64,000 nt of DNA from CAWGGS01 sp963822095 (GCA_963822095.1 CAWGGS010000088.1:1-64000); one strand, 5' to 3'; positions 43,108 to 53,153 are shown, counted from the stretch's first letter. A program made the numbers and translations. Notes: generated from the sequence alone by a model not told the origin.

Positions 43108-46100
43108 TCATCTCCTGATACCGGAGAAAAAGGTTCGCAGTACCGGGATAAAGATCAGGGTGGCAACGGTTGCGGAGACGAGCCCTCCGATGACCGTAAT
43201 CGCAAACGGCTGAAATATCCGGGAACCTACAGCCGGATTGACCGCCACCGGGAGTAAACCGAAGATCGTTGCCGCAGCCGTCATAATAATCGGCCGCAGG
43301 CGGATGGATGCAGCTGAAAACAATGCCTCGCCGACCTCCAGGCCGGCGGCGACCTGCCTGTTTGCCCAATCGAGCAAGACGATGGCATTGTTGACGGCGA
43401 TGCCTATGAGGGTCAGGTAACCCATCCCCACCGAGATGTCGATACCCACTCCGGTAAGAGCCAGCAGCACGACGGCACCAACCAGGGAGACAGGGATGGT
43501 TATCAGGATAATCAACGGTTGTCCCCAGGAACCAAACTGCAGCGCCATGAGCAGGTAAATAAGCATGATCGCGGCAAGACCTATCAGGGCAAAATCTTCA
43601 ATTGTCCGCTGCAAGACCTGATATTGTCCGGTAAAGGCCATACTGTACCCACCGGGGAGCTGGATGGCGGCAAGCTTCTTTTGCAATCGATCGACGGTTG
43701 CCGATATGCTGCCATTCACCTCGGCCAGGATGGTAATTTCACGTTGGCCGTTGAGCCGGGTAACCGTCGGCGGCAGATGCTCGATTCGGATCGCGGCCAA
43801 CCGCTGCAGGGGAAGGGTTAAACCGGCTGGTGTGACAACGGGCAGCTCCTTAAGCCGCTCAATCGTCCAATCCGAGACTTTGCCTGATCTGACCAGGATC
43901 TGTATCTGATGGTCCCCATTGATGACGGTGGTTGCTGCAAGACCGGTCCGGGCGGCCTGCATGGTCTTAAAGATATCGTCGGGAGTAAGATGAAGCCGGG
44001 CAAGTTCAACGGCCTTGGGAACGACGACAATCTGGGGGGTCGTGATCTTTGTGTTATTGATGATATTGGCAAGTGCCGGCTCCGCAGCCATGATTTTCTC
44101 CGCCCGGTCGGCAAGCCTTACCAGTTCCTTGTTGTCGGGGCCGAAAATGGTAAGCCCGAACATTGCCGGCAGACCGGAGAGACTTTCATCCATCCTCTCC
44201 TGGGTCGGTTGGTGATAGAGGAAGGCCACTCCCGGAATCTTGCTGTATTGCCGCCGGAGATCGTCGATAATCTGTCCCGCGGTTTGTGTGCGGACAGATC
44301 GGGGCTTGAGTTTCATGGTCAGCTCTCCCCTGTTGACTCCCTCTACGTGGACCCCCTGCTCCGAAGACCCCGTCCGCCGGTAGACAGTCTCGACATCCTT
44401 TATTGCCAGGGCTTCTTTTTCCAGTATGTCTCCGATACGGTCGCTTTCGGCAAGCGAGGTTCCCGGCGGCATGACATATTCCACCAGAATCGCCCCCTCG
44501 TCGATGGGTGGCAGGACATGGATGGGACCCAACCAGACGGCCGCCCCGCCAAGGCCGAGAGAAAGTACCCCCAGTACGACAACCAGCCGACGATGGCCAA
44601 AAGAAAAACCCAGGGCCGACTGCACCATTCGATCGAGCCCGGCCAGCAAACGGGCGCCCATTGCCTGTTGCCGTTCCTTGAGGTTGATCCGGGAAAAGCA
44701 CATCGGCACCACGGTCAGGGAGACGACCAGCGAGGCCAAAAGGGCCGTGCTGACCACCAGCCCGAAGGGCCGCACGAATAACCCGGCGATCCCTCCCAGA
44801 AACAGCAACGGCGCAAAGGCCGCAACGGTGGTGAAGGTCCCGGAGGCATCGGGACCGGCAATCTCCAGCGTCCCGGCAATACTTGCGTTCCTGCCACCCT
44901 CCCCAGCCCGGCGGTGACGGAAGATGCTCTCCGCCACCACAACGGTATCATCGACCACCATGCCGACAGCAAGGGTCAGGGCCGACAGGGTAATAACGTT
45001 GAGTGACCTGCCGAAGACCTGCATCATCCCAACTGTTGCCAAGAGTGTTATCGGTATCGTTGCCGCGACCACCAGGGAGGCCCTCCAGGCTCCCAGGAAA
45101 AAGACGAGGACCCCGGTAACCAGCAGTGCGCCCGCGATCAGGTCATGAAAGAGCGAGTCCCGAGCCTCAGTTATGATATCGGCCTGGTCGTAGAATTTTC
45201 GAATTTTCGCTCCAGCCGGGAGCAGAGACCTGCTCTTTGCCAGTTCTCGATCTATTCCTTTGACCACGTCTATGGTATCGGCACCCGGCTGTTTGCTGAC
45301 GACCAGCGCCACAGCCTCCACCCCGTCACCGTGAACCTGATAGTGACGTGGCACCCTGCCGGGCCGTACATCGGCAATGTCGCCCAGCAGAACCGGATGT
45401 TCTCCGGCGGTAACCGGAACGGCAAGCACATCGGCAATCGTCTTCAGCCTGCTGTCCCCGCGCAGGGAGTACTCCCGGGACCCACGCTCGATAAAGCCGG
45501 TCGCCGCCATCCTGTTGTATCCGGCCAGCGCCGCCGAGACAGCGGTAATCGTCAGGTGGTGTTCGGCAAGGGCTCCCGGCCGGAGCCGGACTACATAGGC
45601 AGGCAAGTCCCCTCCCAACACCTCAATTCGCGACACTCCATCGACCGCCAGTAAACGGCCTCCGATCTCCCTTTGAATCAAGGTCCGCATTTTGACTGGA
45701 TCATCACCCCCCGTAACCACATATCCGGCCACCTCCTGGAGCGTGGTCCCGATGTTCTCAAGACGCGGCCGTACCCCGGCGGGAAGCACCCGCTGCACCG
45801 AGGACAACTCTCCCTGAACCAGTTGCCGCACATCGGTGAGCGAGACACCCTGGTTGAACTCGGCCGTGATTTGTGAAATGCCGCCTATGGAGGTGGAGGA
45901 TAGGCGGTGCAGACCGGGGATCGTTCGAAGCCGATCCTCCACCGGCCGGGTGACCAGGGCTTCCATGTCCTCCGGAGATGCCCCCGGAAGATGGGAAATA
46001 ATATTGACCACCGGAATGTCCAGGCCGGGGAAAAGCCCCACCGGCATATGAAACAGACCATATGCTCCACCCCAGAGGCTGACGGCCACCAGGAGGATGA

Positions 46101-46146
46101 CGACAATCGGCTCGTCGATGATCAGGTGGAGGAATCTTCGCATCAT
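43108..46146 (-). CDS. RND-family efflux transporter, inner-membrane subunit
   Basis: The 1012-residue protein has the twelve-helix RND layout with two large periplasmic loops. The transport helix TM4 holds the proton-relay pair in LTLAVGMVVDDTVVVAESIF, and the N-terminus has HMPVGLFPGLDIPVVNIISH. The C-terminal helices are complete. It exports drugs, solvents or metal ions by proton exchange through the trimeric pump. The adaptor gene lies 2 bp upstream, and the two-component system at 47501-49571 is of the type controlling CzcA/CusA-like metal pumps, but the transporter sequence itself does not settle metals versus organics. No outer-membrane channel gene is present. Confidence 0.92.
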   Translation of the reverse strand: MMRRFLHLIIDEPIVVILLVAVSLWGGAYGLFHMPVGLFPGLDIPVVNIISHLPGASPEDMEALVTRPVEDRLRTIPGLHRLSSTSIGGISQITAEFNQGVSLTDVRQLVQGELSSVQRVLPAGVRPRLENIGTTLQEVAGYVVTGGDDPVKMRTLIQREIGGRLLAVDGVSRIEVLGGDLPAYVVRLRPGALAEHHLTITAVSAALAGYNRMAATGFIERGSREYSLRGDSRLKTIADVLAVPVTAGEHPVLLGDIADVRPGRVPRHYQVHGDGVEAVALVVSKQPGADTIDVVKGIDRELAKSRSLLPAGAKIRKFYDQADIITEARDSLFHDLIAGALLVTGVLVFFLGAWRASLVVAATIPITLLATVGMMQVFGRSLNVITLSALTLAVGMVVDDTVVVAESIFRHRRAGEGGRNASIAGTLEIAGPDASGTFTTVAAFAPLLFLGGIAGLFVRPFGLVVSTALLASLVVSLTVVPMCFSRINLKERQQAMGARLLAGLDRMVQSALGFSFGHRRLVVVLGVLSLGLGGAAVWLGPIHVLPPIDEGAILVEYVMPPGTSLAESDRIGDILEKEALAIKDVETVYRRTGSSEQGVHVEGVNRGELTMKLKPRSVRTQTAGQIIDDLRRQYSKIPGVAFLYHQPTQERMDESLSGLPAMFGLTIFGPDNKELVRLADRAEKIMAAEPALANIINNTKITTPQIVVVPKAVELARLHLTPDDIFKTMQAARTGLAATTVINGDHQIQILVRSGKVSDWTIERLKELPVVTPAGLTLPLQRLAAIRIEHLPPTVTRLNGQREITILAEVNGSISATVDRLQKKLAAIQLPGGYSMAFTGQYQVLQRTIEDFALIGLAAIMLIYLLMALQFGSWGQPLIILITIPVSLVGAVVLLALTGVGIDISVGMGYLTLIGIAVNNAIVLLDWANRQVAAGLEVGEALFSAASIRLRPIIMTAAATIFGLLPVAVNPAVGSRIFQPFAITVIGGLVSATVATLIFIPVLRTFFSGIRR

Positions 46147-46148
46147 GC

Positions 46149-47249
46149 TTAGTCCTGGACCTTAAACTGCCTGTTGAACGTCCGGTAGTAGAGTTCGTAT
46201 GCTCCGCGAACCACAACCATCCGGTCCCGCGGCAGCCCGGAGAGGACCTGGACCAGCCCGCCTTCGGTGATTCCTGTGCGGATTCTGCACTCTTCATAGG
46301 TCCCGTTTTGGCGGAAAAAAAGTATCGGCTGCTCTTGCTCATTGTAGACGATGGCGGATCTTGGTACGGCAAGAGAGGCGGTCCCGGTCTTGATCTCCAC
46401 AAAGCCTGCCGCACTTTGACCGGGGTGAAAATGTTTATCAACCTTGGCGCTCTCCATCCATACCTGCGTTGCCCCAGCCCCGTCGGCAAGGGGAAGAACG
46501 CTGGTGACGAGTGCCGACAGATCCCGGCCGCCATCCAGGTGGACGGTCGCCTCTCTTCCCAAAAGGTCGGTGCCGGGTGGGATAAAAAGCGAGGCAACAA
46601 TGCGCAGATGAGCAGTATCGACGATGTCGCCGACCGTGTCACCGGCACTGACCTCCTGGCCCACGCTCACCTGCCGGTTGGTAAATGTGCCGTCAGTAGG
46701 AGCAACGATGGCAACCTCTCGGGCAAAGGCCTTCCGCTTTGATCCGGCCTCTTCCAGCTGAGCTGCAAGCATCCTGTGACGGTCCTGGGCCGCGGCCAGC
46801 TGGTCCTTGGTTGCCAGATGCGTCTGCAGATTCTGTTTCAACCGTTCGACGACCTGCCCGGCCAGGGCAACGCGGGCTTCCAGGGACGTGACTTCCGAGG
46901 CCAGTCGGGATCTTTGTTCATCCACCTGCGCACCTCCCAGCCGCATTACAATGTTCCCCTTTTCTACCCGGGCCTGATCGGCGACCTCGACGGACTCGAT
47001 GCGTCCTGAAACCATGGCAGTCAGGTGGATATGGCTCTTTGAGCTCACAGTCCCGGTCCAGGGGTAATGAAGAGAAAAGACATGCAAAGATGGTGGGGCA
47101 ACTGCGATCAGATACTGCAGAGCGGCATGGGGGGAAGAGGAATCGATCGCAGTAGCTCCGAATGCTGGAGTCTTCATCCAGAAAGAGATAAAAACTCCGC
47201 TTGTCGATAGAATGATCAGAAAAACGATCCGACGATAAAAGCTCTTCAT
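46149..47249 (-). CDS. RND efflux periplasmic adaptor subunit
   Basis: The 366-residue protein has an N-terminal membrane or signal helix (IVFLIILSTSGVFISFWM), a lipoyl-type half motif (IHLTAMVSGRIESVEVADQA), a coiled-coil hairpin (LASEVTSLEARVALAGQVVE), the second half motif (APTDGTFTNRQVSVGQEVSA) and beta-barrel domains. It joins the RND pump to an outer-membrane channel. It is co-transcribed with the RND gene, 2 bp apart. Confidence 0.92.
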   Translation of the reverse strand: MKSFYRRIVFLIILSTSGVFISFWMKTPAFGATAIDSSSPHAALQYLIAVAPPSLHVFSLHYPWTGTVSSKSHIHLTAMVSGRIESVEVADQARVEKGNIVMRLGGAQVDEQRSRLASEVTSLEARVALAGQVVERLKQNLQTHLATKDQLAAAQDRHRMLAAQLEEAGSKRKAFAREVAIVAPTDGTFTNRQVSVGQEVSAGDTVGDIVDTAHLRIVASLFIPPGTDLLGREATVHLDGGRDLSALVTSVLPLADGAGATQVWMESAKVDKHFHPGQSAAGFVEIKTGTASLAVPRSAIVYNEQEQPILFFRQNGTYEECRIRTGITEGGLVQVLSGLPRDRMVVVRGAYELYYRTFNRQFKVQD

Positions 47250-47500
47250 GGATTCACCTTGTTCTTCGTTTTGTTGGGTTTGCCTTGGCTGGGTTATCTG
47301 GTCCGGGAATACGATATTTGCCTGTTGCCAGTTCCAGGGCCACCAGGTCTTTGCCCAACTGACCCTTTATAAGAACATAACTCCTGAAGTTTACCGGAAC
47401 TTGTCCTCAATATTACATTTTGGTAATGTTGAGAGAGTTTGCGGGCTGAAGTGCGTATTTATCTGTATTGCCGAGTTGTTATGGAGAGAACTATTACCAA
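47250..47500. promoter_or_regulatory. regulatory region between pump and sensor genes
   Basis: This 250-bp gap holds an inverted repeat ATTAC-ATTTTG-GTAAT near 47413-47430. It is a plausible binding site for the neighbouring OmpR-type regulator. No gene is visible; the assignment is by position only. Confidence 0.35.
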
Positions 47501-48898
47501 TCAGGATTGCTTGGGAGAAGCGCTTGGGAGGAAAAGACAAAACGTCGCACCTTTATCTGTGCCTGTGACGGTAATATTGCCGTTATGGGCGCGAGCAAGG
47601 GCCAGAGCGAGAGGCAGGCCCAGGCCGCTGCCGGTGGTAGAACGGCTTTTGTCGCCGCGATAAAAGCGGTCGAAGATATGCGGTATATCCCTCTCGGGAA
47701 TACCGGTGCCGGTATCGGCGATTTCCACCTTTATAAACTCCCCATTTCTTGCCGTCGACAGGTGGACCATACCGCCGGCAGGGGTGTATTTCAGGGCATT
47801 GTCCAGGAGATTGGCGATGACCCGCTGCAGACGAGAACGATCGCCATTGATCATCAAGACTTCGGGCGCCTTCCGGAGCTGCAACTGGACACCACAATCC
47901 TCGGCCAGGGGGACAAACAGATCGACCGCTTCCTCGACAATCCCGGCAATATCGAGAGGACCCAGGTTGAGTTCAACCGTTCCGGAGTCGGTCTTAGCGA
48001 TTTCCAGCATCGTTGTAATCATCTCAATCAGGTTGTCGCTCTCATCGATAACTGATGCTGCCATCTCACGATAGTCGTCTATTGTGCCATTGTTTTTCAG
48101 GGTTGTTTCGGCAATGCCCCTGATACGCGTCAAAGGGGTGCGTAACTCATGGGCGATATTATCGGTTATTTGTTCCAGTTCCGAAAGAAGGGTTTCAATA
48201 CGTGCAAGCATTGCGTTAAAGGCCACGGCCAACCCGTTTATCTCTTGTCCTTCATCGGCAAGGGGCACCCTGCGGCTAAGATCATGTCCTCCTATCTGAG
48301 CCGCACAATCGGTAATACGCTGAACCCCAGCCATTGCCTTGACTGCAAGCAAACGGCCGACCAAACCGCCGCACACCAGCATCACAGTCAGGGCAATGCC
48401 GAAGATCTCCCGATAACGTTCCAGGATGATCTCATCGCCCTGAAGAGTGCTGCCGATTGTCAGAATCAGCCCTTGGTCAACCAGGAGAGAGACTGATCGG
48501 ATTTTGAATCGGTGCCCGGCCAGGGAAAAGGTTGTAAACACCGTCTTCTTTCCTGCAAAAGGTGATTGATGCAGTGGAGCCAGCTCAAGCCCCGACCATT
48601 GGCGAAGATCGGAGGAAGCGAGCACCCTGCCGTCTGTTGACTCAAGAAGGAAAAATACGTGTCTGGTACCGCGGGATTCCGATTCGCGGTTGAATTCCGC
48701 CTGAAGTGCGGCAATGCCGTGCTCATGAAACAGGACCCCGAACTCCCTGGCCTTATCCATGATTTCCCTGTCCTTCTGGGCTTGCAGATGTGAGGCCAGG
48801 GAGAGATACACAATTCCGAAGACGGCCACGGACAGAAGGCTGAATATCCCGAGATGCCAGAGGGTCAGCCTGGAGGTTGTTGTTTTAAAGAGGCTCAT
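47501..48898 (-). CDS. sensor histidine kinase, heavy-metal-sensor type
   Basis: The 465-residue kinase has two membrane helices around a short periplasmic sensor, a HAMP domain (ITDCAAQIGGHDLSRRVPLA) and the kinase core: H-box NIAHELRTPLTRI, N-box NLLDNALKYTP, G1 IADTGTGIPERD, G2 GSGLGLPLALALA. The layout resembles CusS/CzcS-type kinases. I start at ATG 48898 after GGAGGAAAGG; an earlier in-frame ATG would add six residues. It overlaps the regulator gene by 14 bp. Confidence 0.92.
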   Translation of the reverse strand: MSLFKTTTSRLTLWHLGIFSLLSVAVFGIVYLSLASHLQAQKDREIMDKAREFGVLFHEHGIAALQAEFNRESESRGTRHVFFLLESTDGRVLASSDLRQWSGLELAPLHQSPFAGKKTVFTTFSLAGHRFKIRSVSLLVDQGLILTIGSTLQGDEIILERYREIFGIALTVMLVCGGLVGRLLAVKAMAGVQRITDCAAQIGGHDLSRRVPLADEGQEINGLAVAFNAMLARIETLLSELEQITDNIAHELRTPLTRIRGIAETTLKNNGTIDDYREMAASVIDESDNLIEMITTMLEIAKTDSGTVELNLGPLDIAGIVEEAVDLFVPLAEDCGVQLQLRKAPEVLMINGDRSRLQRVIANLLDNALKYTPAGGMVHLSTARNGEFIKVEIADTGTGIPERDIPHIFDRFYRGDKSRSTTGSGLGLPLALALARAHNGNITVTGTDKGATFCLFLPSASPKQS

Positions 48899-49571
48899 TC
48901 CTTTCCTCCAGGACATAGCCTACTCCCCGAATCGTATGGATGAGCTTTTTCACAAAGGGGCGGTCAATCTTATCCCGCAGGCGACAGATACGCGATTCGA
49001 CAACCGTCGACCTGGGATCGAAGTTATAGTCCCAGACATGCTCCGCAATCATGGTCTTGGAAATAATCCGGCCGGTATTACGCATCAAATACTCGAGCAG
49101 GGAGAATTCTTTGGGTTGCAACTCGATCTCGAGCCCTTGTCTGAAGACTTTTCGTCTGAGCAGATGGACTGTCAGATCATGGACGACCAATGTTGTTGGT
49201 TCTTCAAATTGCCCTGCCCTGCGGATCAAGGCTTGAATACGGGCCACCAGCTCGGAAAAAGCGAACGGTTTTACCAGATAATCGTCTCCTCCCGCCTGCA
49301 GGCCTCTGATCCGGTCATCCACCGTACTTTTGGCGCTGAGAACGATTACCGGCGTCCGTTTTCCCCGCCTGCGCACCTCATCAATCAGGGATAAGCCATC
49401 CAGACTCGGCAACATGATGTCTATCACGGCGACGTCATAGGGATGATCGAGCAGAAGACCGAGTCCCTCTTTGCCGTCGCCACAGCAGTCTAAAACAAAC
49501 CCTTCCTGTTTCAGGCCTTTTGCGATAAAGGCCGCGGTTTGGCTGTCATCTTCTACCAGAAGAATTCTCAA
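48885..49571 (-). CDS. OmpR-family response regulator
   Basis: The 228-residue protein has a receiver (ILLVEDDSQTA, VIDIMLPSLDG, LSAKST, VKPFAF) and a C-terminal winged helix (ELQPKEFSLLEYLMRNTGRI, HVWDYNFDPRSTVVESRICR, TIRGVGYVLEE). With the overlapping kinase gene it should control the RND pump operon downstream. Confidence 0.93.
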   Translation of the reverse strand: MRILLVEDDSQTAAFIAKGLKQEGFVLDCCGDGKEGLGLLLDHPYDVAVIDIMLPSLDGLSLIDEVRRRGKRTPVIVLSAKSTVDDRIRGLQAGGDDYLVKPFAFSELVARIQALIRRAGQFEEPTTLVVHDLTVHLLRRKVFRQGLEIELQPKEFSLLEYLMRNTGRIISKTMIAEHVWDYNFDPRSTVVESRICRLRDKIDRPFVKKLIHTIRGVGYVLEERNEPL

Positions 49572-49808
49572 TGGCTCCCCTTTATCCTTGCACCCGCTTC
49601 TCTGGTCAGGATGCTTCTGCGGTTGATCCGAAATCAGGGCTTTGGTTTCCCTACACGGATAGTACCTTATCTTACGTCCAGAATCAAAAATCAGATCTTA
49701 CATCTTTGGTAAAATGCCAGGCAAGAGATTCTTTTCACAACGTTATCCCACTTCAAATCAGCGAGTTTCTGAAATTAAAACAGGATGAGAATAAGAAATG
49801 CTCTTGCA
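49572..49808. other. intergenic region between regulator and HU
   Basis: It carries the divergent start regions of the OmpR-type regulator and HU. No gene is seen apart from the HU promoter at its right end. Confidence 0.4.
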
Positions 49809-49836
49809 TTGACATGGAAGGTTTGCTATGTAACTT
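49809..49836 (+). promoter_or_regulatory. sigma-70 type promoter of HU gene
   Basis: TTGACA at 49809-49814 and TAACTT at 49831-49836 are separated by 16 bp, with the HU start codon about 50 bp downstream. Confidence 0.55.
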
Positions 49837-49886
49837 GGTTAGTGGCAATCCTCACAAACAATAACCCAAAATACACAGGAACGTTT

Positions 49887-50159
49887 ATGAACAAGGCTGA
49901 TCTAGTAGCAAAAGTGGCCCAAGACTGCAAGCTGAGCAAAGCAGCTGCCGAGAAGGCATTGAACAGTGTTCTCGGTTCAATCAAAAACGCCGTGGCAACC
50001 GGCGATAAAGTGACCTTGATCGGCTTCGGCACCTTCTCGGTCTCAAAACGGGCCGCCCGTAACGGACGAAATCCTCAAAATGGTGATACCATTAAAATTC
50101 CTGCCAGTAAGATCGTCAAGTTCAAAGCAGGAAAGAATTTGGTGGAAGCCGTTAAATAG
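49887..50159 (+). CDS. HU-family DNA-binding protein
   Basis: The 90-residue protein has the HU/IHF fold: MNKADLVAKVAQDCKLSKAA helices, GTFSVSKRAARNGRNPQNGD with the beta-arm Arg and Pro, and KFKAGKNLVEAVK at the end. It bends and coats DNA as a homodimer. ACACAGGAACGTTT precedes ATG 49887; a longer in-frame extension has no support. Confidence 0.95.
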   Translation: MNKADLVAKVAQDCKLSKAAAEKALNSVLGSIKNAVATGDKVTLIGFGTFSVSKRAARNGRNPQNGDTIKIPASKIVKFKAGKNLVEAVK

Positions 50160-50486
50160 TTCAAAAAAGGTCAGCTCACTCCTGCTCCAACCATCATATT
50201 TTATCAATGATATCCTGCCTATGACGTGGGTAATAATGGGTTGACGCCGGGGTATCTGCAGGGGTCAATGGCCCACTTTCCATCAGGATAAGAGTCCCGA
50301 CATCTGCCTGATCAGATGGCTTGCAACTACATGACGCAAAATGTAGCCTCTGCATAACGATTTTTCGGCAGACCTGGTACTCTTCGATGTGGAAGTGTAT
50401 TCAAAAGCTACCCTTCCTGGGTTGCTCCGTATATCTGAGAAAAAATAGGCCTTCCCGGTTACTGCCCTGACGGCTGAGGCAAAACC
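50160..50486. other. intergenic region after HU, no gene seen
   Basis: About 330 bp between HU and the DUF4143 remnant. Frames are short and interrupted. It may contain further decayed parts of that gene, but I could not match any segment. Confidence 0.35.
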
Positions 50487-50771
50487 TTGCCCTCGTCAAA
50501 GTGGCAAGATAACCTTGGCCAGAGGACTCCTCTCCGAAGACTCCGTCAACTGATCGACCTTATTCTTCGACAAAACAACAAGATATTCGGTATCGAATGT
50601 AAACGGACTGACACACCGCGTCTCACTCCCTCGATTCGTATTGCGCTGGAAGATTTAAAATTAGAGAGAATTGCCGTCCTTTATCCCGGCACAGGGAGTT
50701 TTCCATTATCCGAGCAGGTGAAAGCTATCCCCTTCCAAATGATAGCAAATGGCACGTCCCTATTTTCCTGA
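50487..50771 (+). pseudogene. C-terminal remnant of an AAA/DUF4143 ATPase
   Basis: From about 50550, the frame reads NNKIFGIECKRTDTPRLTPS, then IALEDLKLERIAVLYPGTGS and FPLSEQVKAIPF, which is the end of DUF4143 domains (nuclease-like ExKR core). The AAA ATPase and most of DUF4143 are absent upstream. It is a truncated relic of a P-loop ATPase gene, a class that often travels with mobile DNA. Confidence 0.6.
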
Positions 50772-50856
50772 GCCATCTTGATTGAAAACAGATCATGAAA
50801 TCCTTAGATTCTTAGTGGGTTTCTCATCCGATCATCGGATTACAGCAGCATAACTC

Positions 50857-51288
50857 TTGAAAAACACAACCACTATAGCGGAAAACATCATGGAAATACA
50901 ATTTGAAGAGGCTGGTCATATAGGCTATATGGGCCATAACGGAGGGTTTCAATTCCGACAAATATCAGACTCAGAATATGAATATAGGGCTACGACGCAA
51001 GATTTTCATTTGAACAGCGGTGGTATAACCCATGGCGGTTTCATTATGACCTTGATGGATTCCGGTCTGGGAACTTCCGTTTACCATTCACTCGGGGGAG
51101 ACAAAAAAATCGCCACGATCTCTCTGGATGTAAAATTTGTGGCCCCCTCTCACAAGGGCGACACGCTTATCGGTTCCGCTAAAATAATAAAGAAAACCCG
51201 CTCCATGGTTTTTGTCCGGGGGGAATTGCATGTGGAAGACAATGTCATTGCCACTGCGGATGGTATTTGGAAAATTCTCACCCCATAG
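50857..51288 (+). CDS. PaaI-type hotdog thioesterase
   Basis: The 143-residue (or 132 from ATG 50890) hotdog-fold protein has the family signature HLNSGGITHGGFIMTLMDSG, with the catalytic Asp/Gly region, and ISLDVKFVAPSHKGD. It hydrolyses acyl-CoA or aryl-CoA thioesters. The annotated start is a TTG and the ATG 11 codons later is equally likely. Its end overlaps the convergent gene by 11 bp. Confidence 0.85.
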   Translation: MKNTTTIAENIMEIQFEEAGHIGYMGHNGGFQFRQISDSEYEYRATTQDFHLNSGGITHGGFIMTLMDSGLGTSVYHSLGGDKKIATISLDVKFVAPSHKGDTLIGSAKIIKKTRSMVFVRGELHVEDNVIATADGIWKILTP

Positions 51289-52099
51289 ATAATGCCCGCT
51301 CGGCTTTGAGAAACAGATCGTCCAATAATTGATCTGCCGCCTCCATCTCTTTTGCAGAGGAAAAGCCGGTATCCAGTTCCCTTAAAATCTTTTCATAGGA
51401 GGAGAGACCAATATCCGGGGTTGCCCGAAAGACGGCCGGCCTGGGATAGAGACCGTTTTCAAAAAAAAAGTTGCAGGGGCTTGGGGCATCGTTCCGTCGA
51501 TAAGGCCATTTGGATTTGAGTTCGGCAAATTCCCTGAAAGCATTCGTAGCCGGGGAATTCTGTGAATAATCACTTAACGCGATACGCCGTCCAAGACGAG
51601 ATTCCACCTCCTTGAAATAGGCAGTCACCAAGGAATGCTCTGTCACAATCAGTCCGAAATCATACCAATTGTCAATGGCCTTTCTAAGAATCGATTGGTA
51701 AACGCCAGGAAGTTTATTGGTGGTGGGGCAAAAGTAGGTGCGGCAGGCCTTTTCACCATACCAGCTGAGAGATCGATAGTCTACGCCGTCGTTACCAGGC
51801 ATGGCCGGGTGGAGAAGGCAACCGACGCATCCTCTCTTCCCACCGATGAACCCCAAAAAAGAGCAGTGATGAAATTGAGGAAACGGCCGTGATAGCCGGT
51901 GTGGTCCCTTGTTTCTTCTTTGAAATTCAAAGATCCTATCTTCAGTTCTGGGGACCGATTCAAAGTCCTCGGTTCGCTTTGATAACAGATTCTCAAGTTT
52001 TTCTCGTGAGAGATTCGGCAAATTATACAAACCGCAACAGGCCCCGCAGGATACTGTTTCACTCACCTGGCACAGGTAAATATCAAAGGTGTCATCCAT
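51278..52099 (-). CDS. cysteine-rich hypothetical protein (CxxCC type)
   Basis: The 273-residue protein begins with SCGACCGLYNLPNL, a CxxCC motif like those of YkgJ-type proteins that bind zinc or an iron-sulfur cluster. More Cys follow in HHCSFLGF, GCVGCLLHPAM and CRTYFCPTTN, arranged like a second metal site. No transmembrane segment. I cannot name the family with confidence; a metal-dependent enzyme or redox protein is likely. Confidence 0.6.
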   Translation of the reverse strand: MDDTFDIYLCQVSETVSCGACCGLYNLPNLSREKLENLLSKRTEDFESVPRTEDRIFEFQRRNKGPHRLSRPFPQFHHCSFLGFIGGKRGCVGCLLHPAMPGNDGVDYRSLSWYGEKACRTYFCPTTNKLPGVYQSILRKAIDNWYDFGLIVTEHSLVTAYFKEVESRLGRRIALSDYSQNSPATNAFREFAELKSKWPYRRNDAPSPCNFFFENGLYPRPAVFRATPDIGLSSYEKILRELDTGFSSAKEMEAADQLLDDLFLKAERALSMG

Positions 52100-52565
52100 A
52101 GATCTTGTGGTGCAACAGGCAGATGGATAAACTCTAATCGCGTGTATTTATTGTACAGGATTTGTACAAAAAGAAATTTCTTTGATCGCAACAACTTTCA
52201 ACTTTCACAGTATTATGAAGATCGATATCCAATCGGACAGCGACAATATTTTCAATTTTACCTTACCTTACAGTCTAATGCATTGGTAAAATCGTAAGCC
52301 CATGGTTTACAAATCCACTCTTCTCCATTTATTCTTTATACAAATAGATCTGTCCCTTTTTCTTGAGTTGTTAAAAAACAAAAAATTGTGGGCTGTTGCC
52401 AATGAGCAGGGTATAAATATACCAGTTCAGGATACGTTCGCAGGGGCCTTCTACAAGAGATGACCCACCCGACTTCTTCCAGTTGAAAGAAGAGGTGACG
52501 AAACTCCTTGCTATAAGTTTAGCCTTATATGTAGCCATGCCATATTATAGAGGGCTTTAGTAATT
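52100..52565. promoter_or_regulatory. AT-rich region upstream of the restriction module
   Basis: It contains two TTGTACA boxes (52151 and 52162 area) and a 14-bp palindrome AAAGAAATTTCTTT at 52170-52183, a possible operator. No gene is visible. Base composition drops sharply here compared with the neighbours, marking the edge of acquired DNA. Confidence 0.4.
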
Positions 52566-53150
52566 TTGGATTATTATAATTTTAAAGCAAAAGAGCTGTT
52601 TGACATTTACCAAAGTGTCGATCCTGAAAAGTTACATGCAAGATGGGCTAAACACCTGCCTCCAATCCCAGAATTGGCATTGGATGTAGGTGGTGGTTCT
52701 GGTCGTGACGCTAAGTGGTTGGCGAAAAAAGGTTGGAAAGTAGTGGTAGTTGAGCCCGCGAATAGATTTTCTGAATTAGGTAGAAAGTACACAGCTGGGT
52801 ATAAGGTTATTTGGGTTGATGATTCTCTACCAGAACTATTCAAGCTTGATGGATATAAAAATAGTTTTTCCTTGATACTTGTCTGTGGCGTTTTTATGCA
52901 TTTGTCATTAAATGAACGCCTAGTTTCCTTCAACAACCTAGTTGACCTAATGTCTGAAAATGCTGTTATGTTAATTACTCTTCGCCATGGACCAGACTCA
53001 GAAGACAGAGGGTTTCTTCAAGTAGATTCAGAAGAGATTGTTGAATTGGCAAAGAAAGAAGGGTTACAGACAGAAGTTTATAGTAACTTATCAGACGAGC
53101 TAGGAAGAAAAGATGTCTATTGGGAATCAGTAATCGTCAGCACGGGGTGA
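52566..53150 (+). CDS. class I SAM-dependent methyltransferase
   Basis: The 194-residue enzyme has the SAM-binding motif ALDVGGGSGRDAKWLAKKG, the acidic end of strand two (VVVVEPA), and SLILVCGVFMHLSLNERL. It lacks the DPPY or NPPY motif of DNA adenine or cytosine-N4 enzymes and the PCQ motif of C5 enzymes, so DNA is not the obvious target; it resembles small-molecule methylases such as the UbiE or TehB group. The nuclease gene starts 3 bp after its stop. AT-rich codon use matches the nuclease, and both contrast with the neighbours. Confidence 0.82.
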   Translation: MDYYNFKAKELFDIYQSVDPEKLHARWAKHLPPIPELALDVGGGSGRDAKWLAKKGWKVVVVEPANRFSELGRKYTAGYKVIWVDDSLPELFKLDGYKNSFSLILVCGVFMHLSLNERLVSFNNLVDLMSENAVMLITLRHGPDSEDRGFLQVDSEEIVELAKKEGLQTEVYSNLSDELGRKDVYWESVIVSTG

Positions 53151-53153
53151 GGG

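Noticed and set aside
43909..44781. 290-codon plus-strand open frame
   Set aside because: It is antisense to the RND transporter gene and has no family motif or ribosome site.
52566..53150. DNA methyltransferase of a classical restriction-modification pair
   Set aside because: The SAM motif is clear, but neither the DPPY/NPPY nor the PCQ catalytic motif is present and the protein is only 194 residues, with no target-recognition domain.
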